From Cyanobacteria bacterium UBA11370 (GTDB lineage: Bacteria; Cyanobacteriota; Cyanobacteriia; Cyanobacteriales; Coleofasciculaceae), in NCBI GenBank assembly GCA_003486645.1, contig DNGI01000526.1, positions 1 through 12,980 on the forward strand: a stretch of 12,980 bases of DNA, given 5' to 3'. The notes below the pieces were generated by a model that saw only the letters and a program-made list of their open reading frames with translations, did not search any database and was not told the DNA's origin. Both the position numbers and the translations under genes were made by a program. Shown in pieces: positions 7,977 through 12,980 of this stretch (the stretch's first letter is position 1; each line of letters opens with the position of its first letter).

Positions 7977-8108
7977 TTCGATAGCATTTCTGTGTGTGCT
8001 ATAAAGAGCCGTTTGCTAGCTATGTAGAGGGTTTTCAAGGCTTAAAAGTGGCTTTAGCACAGGTTGAAAGACTTAAAATAACTTTGAATATTAGACTCTG
8101 GATTTAGT

Positions 8109-9677
8109 ATGGGTACATTAGGTAGAGGCACCACAGAACAAGCAATAAAATCAAAAGAAATTCAGTCAGAATCTCCCTCTATTATCCTAGATGGGATATT
8201 TTTTTCTCAGTCACAAACTGGGATTGCTAGGTTATGGCATTCCTTATTGGAAGAATGGGCAGAAAGTGGTTTTTATAAGTATATTGTTGTTCTAGATCGC
8301 AATGATACCGCTCCCAAAATTTCTGGTATTCGATATCATAAGGTTCTCACTTCTAAGGATAACGGAAGTGATTATGAACGCCAAATTTTACAGTATGTCT
8401 GTGATCAAGAAGGGGCAGATTTATTTATTTCAACTTACTACACAACGCCTCTATCAACACCATCTGTGTTTATGGCGTATGATATGATTCCAGAGGTTTT
8501 GGGGTGGGATCTGAGACATACGATGTGGCAGAAAAAACATCAAGCTATTGAACACGCTGCTGCCTACATAGCAATTTCAGAAAATACAGCCCGCGATTTG
8601 GTTAAGTTTTTTCCAAATATCTCTCCAGATTCCATTACTGTAGCGCATTGTGGAGTTAAAAATAGTTTCAAACCCGCAAATCTTGAAGAAATTAATGGGT
8701 TTAAAACTAAGTATGGTATTTCAAAACCATATTTTATCTTGGTAGGTATAGGTGGTTATAAAAATTCTATTCTCTTCTTCCAGGCTTTTGCTAAACTCTT
8801 TAGTAAACAGGGTTTTGAAATTGTTTGCACAGGTAGTGGTTACGGTTACGTATTAGATGATAAGTTGAGAGCCTATACATCAGGTATTGTTGTTCATATG
8901 GTACAACTCAGTGATAAAGAATTGAGGTTAGCTTATTCAGGTGCTGTAGCTTTAGTTTATCCATCAAATTATGAAGGGTTTGGACTCCCTATTCTGGAAG
9001 CAATGGCTTGTGGTTGTCCCGTTATTACTTGCCCTAATGCTTCTATTCCAGAAGTAGGAGGAGAAAGCGTTTTATACGTAAATGATGAGGATGTTAATGG
9101 ACTTGCTAATGCCCTTTGTGATGTCCAAAAGCCTGAACTTCGTAAATCATTAATTGAAGCAGGACTGAAACAAGCAAAAAAGTTCTCATGGTCAAAAATG
9201 GCGAGAATAGTTAGTTCTGCATTGATTGAAGCAACTCTTCTGCGGTTAAACCTCAAAGAAACTAATTTGATTATTTTTCCAGATTGGTGTCAACCAGAAG
9301 AGTTACTAATCTCAGATTTAGAACAAATGCTCAAGGCGATCGCGCTTCATCCGGATCACCGTCAGATTACACTACTTGTGGATACAACTGATATCGCAGA
9401 TGAAGATGCAACTCTTCTTTTATCCAGCGTAGCTCTGAATCTTTTTATGCAAGAAGATTTAAATCTTGGTGAGGGGCTAGAAATTTCTCCCGTAGGGAAA
9501 CTGGGGGTAATACAGTGGGAAGCTCTTCTACCTCGCATCGACGCTAGAATAAGGCTGGAATACGAAAATACAGAGGCGATCGCACAACTAGGAGCTGAAG
9601 GAATTCCATCTTACCAACTCGACACTTTCAGTGAGATCCGATTTATTGGAGCAGATATCGTTACTAATCTTGCTTAG
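8109..9677 (+). CDS. GT4-type glycosyltransferase with an extra C-terminal domain
   Basis: 522 residues, cytoplasmic; predicted to transfer a sugar from an activated donor during polysaccharide or glycan synthesis. Residues about 24-370 are a GT-B fold of family GT4. Visible are SQTGIAR near the start, AISENTARDL, ITVAHCGV, FILVGIGGYKN and the donor-site motif EGFGLPILE with Glu289 and Glu297, followed by AMACGCPVITC and PEVGG. From about 386 on, beginning NLIIFPDW, there is an additional domain of about 135 residues with ITLLVDTTDI and IQWEALLPRIDARI. From memory, this region recurs at the C-termini of cyanobacterial glycosyltransferase, TPR and methyltransferase proteins; its function is unknown to me. 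The start is the first in-frame ATG and has no good ribosome binding site. The acceptor cannot be inferred. Confidence 0.88.
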   Translation: MGTLGRGTTEQAIKSKEIQSESPSIILDGIFFSQSQTGIARLWHSLLEEWAESGFYKYIVVLDRNDTAPKISGIRYHKVLTSKDNGSDYERQILQYVCDQEGADLFISTYYTTPLSTPSVFMAYDMIPEVLGWDLRHTMWQKKHQAIEHAAAYIAISENTARDLVKFFPNISPDSITVAHCGVKNSFKPANLEEINGFKTKYGISKPYFILVGIGGYKNSILFFQAFAKLFSKQGFEIVCTGSGYGYVLDDKLRAYTSGIVVHMVQLSDKELRLAYSGAVALVYPSNYEGFGLPILEAMACGCPVITCPNASIPEVGGESVLYVNDEDVNGLANALCDVQKPELRKSLIEAGLKQAKKFSWSKMARIVSSALIEATLLRLNLKETNLIIFPDWCQPEELLISDLEQMLKAIALHPDHRQITLLVDTTDIADEDATLLLSSVALNLFMQEDLNLGEGLEISPVGKLGVIQWEALLPRIDARIRLEYENTEAIAQLGAEGIPSYQLDTFSEIRFIGADIVTNLA

Positions 9678-10495
9678 TCTTCCTTTGGTAAAAATACCCT
9701 AACCGCTCCTTCCTCTGAAATAGAAACTTGACCCCCTAAAGCCTCAATGCGATTGATAGCAAGTTGAGCTGATCCTTTGTCATTGGATTTAATGGCATTG
9801 GATAAAACCATTGACCAAGCATTGGCTTGAGCGATCCGACTATCGGGTTTTCTTTCCAAAAATTGAGCCGTTCGGCGAGAAATAGCTGCTACACTTTTAC
9901 TTTCTGCATCATTATAATAACTTGCCCATTCGGCTGCCATTTCAAAGGAGTGTTGTGCGGCTTTACCATCTCCTAAAAACAATAATTCATCAATTCCTTT
10001 ATAGCGCCAAACGTAATAGGATTGAGGTGGAGCTTTGGGTTTAAGGAATTGTAATCCTTTTTCCATTAGGGCTACAGAGCGTTGGGGGATTCCAGCGTAT
10101 ATCGAGGTACTGCCAGATAGGAAAAAATAGGCCTGCAAGAATTTAGGATCTCGGTCTATAATGACTTCAAAATAGTCTGGGCTGAGTTGATAGCCTGTTT
10201 TTGCACGAACTTCATCATCACCAAAATACTGTAAGAAATTCAAGAAAACCCAATCGGCTAGTAAATTATTAAAACCAAATGTTGGAAATTTCTGGAGTAG
10301 GTTGAGGCGCACCTTTTCAGCTTCGATTTCTTGTTGAAGCTGGGCTGTTGAAGTATCTTGGCTTCCTCGTTTAAGTTGATTAAGCTGAGGGAGTTGCAGC
10401 CATCTCAGGGTGATGATAGATAAGAGAGCTATAAGGCAGAGTGATAGGGATTGATTGAGGGGTTTAGGAAATCGGGCAAACGTTGATATCACCAT
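9674..10495 (-). CDS. Membrane-anchored TPR-like protein of unknown function
   Basis: The ATG at 10495 gives 273 residues; a GTG at 10546 would add 17 more, but the ATG product begins with a conventional N-anchor, so it is preferred. One hydrophobic segment lies at about 16-33. A polar, coiled-coil-prone stretch (about 38-69) follows, then GFNNLLADWVFLNFLQYFGD (74-93), which I recall as conserved in many cyanobacterial proteins. The remainder (about 105-245) is alpha-helical and TPR-like, with helices such as FLQAYFFLSG and SVALMEKGLQFL. No catalytic motif was seen. The product is probably anchored in the plasma membrane with its helical domain in the periplasm. It converges on the glycosyltransferase gene with a 4-base overlap and is divergent from the SLH-glycosidase gene, so a shared role cannot be claimed. 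Confidence 0.8.
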   Translation of the reverse strand: MVISTFARFPKPLNQSLSLCLIALLSIITLRWLQLPQLNQLKRGSQDTSTAQLQQEIEAEKVRLNLLQKFPTFGFNNLLADWVFLNFLQYFGDDEVRAKTGYQLSPDYFEVIIDRDPKFLQAYFFLSGSTSIYAGIPQRSVALMEKGLQFLKPKAPPQSYYVWRYKGIDELLFLGDGKAAQHSFEMAAEWASYYNDAESKSVAAISRRTAQFLERKPDSRIAQANAWSMVLSNAIKSNDKGSAQLAINRIEALGGQVSISEEGAVRVFLPKED

Positions 10496-10594
10496 GATTT
10501 TTTCGCATAAAGTTCTCTTGTATAAAAATTCTAACAAGCCCCGCACTCTGCCCTTACAAGCTACAATTCAATAGATAGCTAAATTCGCAGAACT

Positions 10595-12592
10595 ATGGTT
10601 GCATCCCCTCCTCGCTTCCCTGATATTGAGACTCATTGGGCACGCTCGTTTATTGAAGGGTTAGCTGGACAGGGTATCATTAGTGGGTTTCCGGATGGAA
10701 ATTTTCGCCCTAATCAACCCATGAGTCGCGCTCAATTTGCGGCGGTATTGCAAAAAGCGTTTTCTAAAGCAATAAAGCGCCCGAATGTGCCTTTTGTGGA
10801 TGTTCCCCCTAAACATTGGGCAAATGCAGCTATTCGCAGTGCTTATGAACGGGGATTTATGTCCGGGTATCCCGGCAACCGCTTTCGCCCTGACGCTAGT
10901 ATTGCTAGAGTGGAAGTCTTGGTTTCTCTGATCGCGGGGTTGGAAATTACCTCGAATAATCTGTCAGAAATTAAATCTGACTTACCAGACTTCTATCAAG
11001 ATTTAGCACAAGTTCCTGCCTATGCGATGGATCGGATTGCCTTAGCAACTGAGGCGGGGATGGTGGTAAATTTCCCCAATTTAAAACTATTAAAACCGCT
11101 AGAGGTAGCCACTCGTGCTGATGTAGCCGCATTTGTTTACCAGGCTTTAGTTAATTTACGCCAAATGCCTGCAATTGGTTCTGATTATATTGTTCTTCGT
11201 CAAAAAACTATCGCGGTAAGTCATCAGCGGGAGTTTCGAGGAACCTGGGTGACAACAGTTTGGAATATTGATTGGCCTTCTAAACGAGGATTATCGGTTG
11301 AAGAGCAAAAAAGCGAACTCCTCCGAATTCTTGACCGAATACAGGCGCTAAATTTTAATGCGTTAATTTTACAAGTTCGACCAACCGCTGATGCATTATA
11401 TGCCTCTCAATTAGAACCTTGGAGTGAATGGTTAACCGGGACTCAAGGGAAAGCACCCGAACCCTTTTATGATCCGTTAGAATTTGCGATCGCGGAATGT
11501 CATAAACGCAATATTGAACTTCATGCTTGGTTCAATCCGTACCGCGCAAAAACATCATCTCAAGCGTCTCCAAATGTTTCTCCTCACATTACTGTCACCC
11601 ATCCAGAATACGTTTATCAATACGGCAATCAACAGTGGATGGACCCTGGAGTTAAGGTTATTCAAGATCGAACGTATGAGGTTATTCTTGATGTGGTACA
11701 GCGCTATGATGTGGATGGAATTCATTTAGATGATTATTTTTATCCCTATCCCATATCCGGTCAAACTTTCCCTGATGGTAAAACCTATGCTGCTTATAAA
11801 ACGGGTGGGGGAACACTTAGTTTGGGAGACTGGCGTAGGGATAATGTGAATCAAATGATTCAGCGTTTATCCACAGGAATTCGTAATACTAAGCGCCATG
11901 TTAAGTTTGGGATTAGTCCGTTTGGGATTTATCGTCCTGGACAACCTGCACAAATTAAAGGAATGGATCAGTATGAAGCGCTTTATGCTGACCCGAAAAA
12001 ATGGTTAGCAGAGGGTTGGGTTGATTATATCGCCCCGCAACTCTATTGGCGCATCGATCCACCTGCTCAAAGTTATCCGGTTTTGTTGCAATGGTGGACA
12101 GAAAATAATCCTCAGCGCCGACATATTTATCCCGGCAATCGGTTAAGTATGTTAGATGATAAAGATTGGCCGATTTCTGAATATGAACGGCAGATTGATA
12201 TTACTCGAAACCTTGCCCCTCAACTTTCGTTAGGCAATATTTTTTATAATATGAAGGTTTTTAATGAAAATCGGTTGGGGGTAGTTGAACGTTTCCAACA
12301 ATCGGTTTATCCTGAACCCGCCTTAGTTCCTACTATGCAGTGGATGGGTTCGGTTAAGCCAGCAATTCCGACTCAAGTAAGAGCAATTGGCAATAAGTTA
12401 AGTTGGACTACGACGGCGATTCAAGATATTTATTCTTGGACGATTTATCAGCAACAAGGAGATAGTTGGAAGCTCTATAAAGTGTTACCATTTTGGACGA
12501 TAGAAATAGAATTAGCACCGGGAAGTTATGCTATTTGTGCAGTTGATCGTTTAGCGAATGAAAGCTTAGGAGTTATGGTTACTTTAACTTAA
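10595..12592 (+). CDS. Three SLH motifs plus GHL10 (formerly DUF187) glycosidase-like protein
   Basis: 665 residues. Three SLH motifs are visible at about 8-56 (FPDIETHWARSFI, GFPDGNFRPNQPMSRAQFA), 67-116 (FVDVPPKHWANAAI, GYPGNRFRPD) and 133-185, the last degenerate. A glycosyl-hydrolase-like family 10 domain (PF02638, as in YngK and DigH) starts at about 213 with EFRGTWVTTVWNIDWP and contains LQVRPTADALY, HAWFNPYRA and the conserved HLDDYFYPYP with Asp379-Asp380. A beta-rich, Fn3-like tail occupies about 587-665. Relatives such as E. coli DigH cleave peptidoglycan strands lacking stem peptides, so wall remodelling is the likely role. The start is fixed by an in-frame TAA 12 bases upstream, and no signal peptide is present although SLH motifs normally act at the cell surface. 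Its 3' end is duplicated just downstream. Confidence 0.92.
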   Translation: MVASPPRFPDIETHWARSFIEGLAGQGIISGFPDGNFRPNQPMSRAQFAAVLQKAFSKAIKRPNVPFVDVPPKHWANAAIRSAYERGFMSGYPGNRFRPDASIARVEVLVSLIAGLEITSNNLSEIKSDLPDFYQDLAQVPAYAMDRIALATEAGMVVNFPNLKLLKPLEVATRADVAAFVYQALVNLRQMPAIGSDYIVLRQKTIAVSHQREFRGTWVTTVWNIDWPSKRGLSVEEQKSELLRILDRIQALNFNALILQVRPTADALYASQLEPWSEWLTGTQGKAPEPFYDPLEFAIAECHKRNIELHAWFNPYRAKTSSQASPNVSPHITVTHPEYVYQYGNQQWMDPGVKVIQDRTYEVILDVVQRYDVDGIHLDDYFYPYPISGQTFPDGKTYAAYKTGGGTLSLGDWRRDNVNQMIQRLSTGIRNTKRHVKFGISPFGIYRPGQPAQIKGMDQYEALYADPKKWLAEGWVDYIAPQLYWRIDPPAQSYPVLLQWWTENNPQRRHIYPGNRLSMLDDKDWPISEYERQIDITRNLAPQLSLGNIFYNMKVFNENRLGVVERFQQSVYPEPALVPTMQWMGSVKPAIPTQVRAIGNKLSWTTTAIQDIYSWTIYQQQGDSWKLYKVLPFWTIEIELAPGSYAICAVDRLANESLGVMVTLT

Positions 12593-12646
12593 ATTAACAA
12601 TAATGAAAGCTTAGGAGTGATGGTGACTTTAACTTAAATTAACAAG
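12557..12646 (+). repeat. 45-base direct tandem duplication covering the gene's 3' end
   Basis: 12557-12601 and 12602-12646 match at 42 of 45 positions. The first copy carries the last 11 codons and stop of the SLH-glycosidase gene. Because the offset is exactly 15 codons, the second copy reads the same peptide NESLGVMVTLT and stop in the same frame. Both internal differences are GTT to GTG, which is synonymous for Val; the third is the last base of the unit. Confidence 0.95.
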
Positions 12647-12656
12647 AACAAGAATA

Positions 12657-12713
12657 ATGGTTCAAACAATTCAGGCAGAAAACATAACCTTGCGGGAGTT
12701 AATCACCCTTTGA
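12657..12713 (+). pseudogene. Probable 5' remnant of a lost cyanobacterial gene
   Basis: An ATG opens 18 codons, MVQTIQAENITLRELITL, then TGA. From memory this matches the N-terminus (MVQTIQAxNxTLxxL) of a widespread cyanobacterial family of restriction-endonuclease-like proteins of unknown role. No further coding sequence follows in any frame, so only the beginning survives. It lies antisense to the 3' part of the DUF433 gene. The similarity is recalled, not computed, and a fragment this short could be coincidental. Confidence 0.4.
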
Positions 12714-12916
12714 ATTTCTTCATTGGCTAAAAATACAGCATACCGCAAACAAGCACTAATATCTTCTGCTTCCAAATCTGGATATTCTTCCAGCATTTCA
12801 TCTACACTCATCCCATTTGCCAGTAAACTCAGTACTAAAGACACTGTAATCCGCATCCCGCGAATACAAGCTCGTCCTCCCATAATCTGCGGATTGAATG
12901 TAATACGCTCAAACAT
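12671..12916 (-). CDS. DUF433 family protein, antitoxin-like
   Basis: 81 residues. ITFNPQIMGGRACIRGMRITV followed by LLANGMSVDEMLEEYPDLEAEDI is the DUF433 (PF04255) pattern, a winged-helix-like DNA-binding fold found in VapB-like antitoxins, usually paired with a DUF5615 PIN-like toxin. The ATG at 12916 is preceded by AGGA with 4 bases of spacing. The usual family sequence seems to end near LANEEI (64-68); residues after this (about 69-81) are read from the strand opposite the gene remnant at 12657-12713, so the tail may be a read-through extension. No toxin gene follows on the minus strand, where it would be expected, because the SLH-glycosidase gene occupies that space. A partner upstream beyond 12980 cannot be excluded. 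Confidence 0.85.
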   Translation of the reverse strand: MFERITFNPQIMGGRACIRGMRITVSLVLSLLANGMSVDEMLEEYPDLEAEDISACLRYAVFLANEEIQRVINSRKVMFSA

Positions 12917-12923
12917 GGCTTCC

Positions 12924-12976
12924 TTTTTTACTTTAAGCTGATGTTTCTATCCTAGGACTGAAGGGGTGACAAACAA
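12924..12976 (-). promoter_or_regulatory. Possible promoter of the DUF433 gene
   Basis: On the minus strand TTGTTT (12971-12976) and TAGGAT (12949-12954) are spaced by 16 bases, followed by the AGGA ribosome binding site. The match to consensus is only moderate, and part of this region may extend past the window. Confidence 0.2.
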
Positions 12977-12980
12977 GCTG

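Noticed and set aside
7981..8002. Hairpin ATAGCA/TGCTAT after the PPC-repeat gene
   Set aside because: Only 6 pairs with a 10-base loop and no T-run; too weak to call a terminator.
8041..8070. Pho-box-like spacing of CTTAAAAG, CTTTAGCA and GTTGAAAG before the glycosyltransferase
   Set aside because: The 11-base period is present, but the matches are only 5, 6 and 3 of 8; this is too weak.
10496..10546. GTG start adding 17 residues to the membrane-anchored protein
   Set aside because: The extension places unrelated residues before a normal N-terminal anchor; the ATG at 10495 is more likely, though not proven.
12723..12941. A 72-codon plus-strand open frame at the right end
   Set aside because: It is antisense to the DUF433 gene, which has clear family motifs.

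Overview
The window looks like cyanobacterial chromosome, probably from a filamentous non-heterocystous lineage; the exact genus is a guess. The support is six copies of the HIP1 octamer GCGATCGC, intergenic short tandem repeats of 7 and 9 bases, a cyanobacterial-type PstS, and several proteins typical of the phylum: an SLH-plus-glycosidase protein, a GT4 enzyme with a cyanobacterial C-terminal domain, and a membrane-anchored TPR-like protein. No rRNA, tRNA, CRISPR array, phage gene or complete insertion sequence was found.

Region 1 (1-4499) is a high-affinity phosphate uptake locus: a candidate Pho box, then pstS, pstC, pstA and pstB, all on the plus strand. pstS is separated from pstC by 372 bases holding two hairpins and two heptamer arrays. 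pstC and pstA overlap by one base, and pstB follows after 97 bases. No phoU and no second pstB are present.

Region 2 (4500-6755) is enolase (eno, start corrected to 5156) between two repeat-rich spacers. Each spacer carries a 9-base tandem array enclosed by inverted repeats whose ends share AAGTTGC. The arrays lie in opposite orientations on the two sides of eno. A second array that resembles a Pho box lies about 150 bases upstream of eno and is the most interesting regulatory lead.

Region 3 (6756-9677) has two plus-strand genes: a secreted protein with a PPC-like domain and three copies of a two-cysteine repeat, and a GT4 glycosyltransferase with an extra C-terminal domain. The glycosyltransferase meets a minus-strand gene for a membrane-anchored protein (9674-10495) tail to tail, with a 4-base overlap.

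Region 4 (10595-12980) holds a protein with three SLH motifs, a GHL10-type glycosidase domain and no recognisable signal peptide. Its 3' end, stop codon included, is duplicated in tandem. Next comes an 18-codon fragment that looks like the start of a lost gene, lying antisense under the tail of a DUF433 antitoxin-like gene that has no toxin beside it. Several genes (pst, PPC-repeat protein, GT4, SLH-glycosidase) concern the cell envelope or periplasm, but apart from the pst genes nothing shows they act together.

No clearly new multi-gene system is visible. The best leads are the Pho-box-like array at eno, the paired repeat elements around eno, the Cys-repeat protein, the GT4 C-terminal domain, and the duplicated or remnant sequence at the right end.
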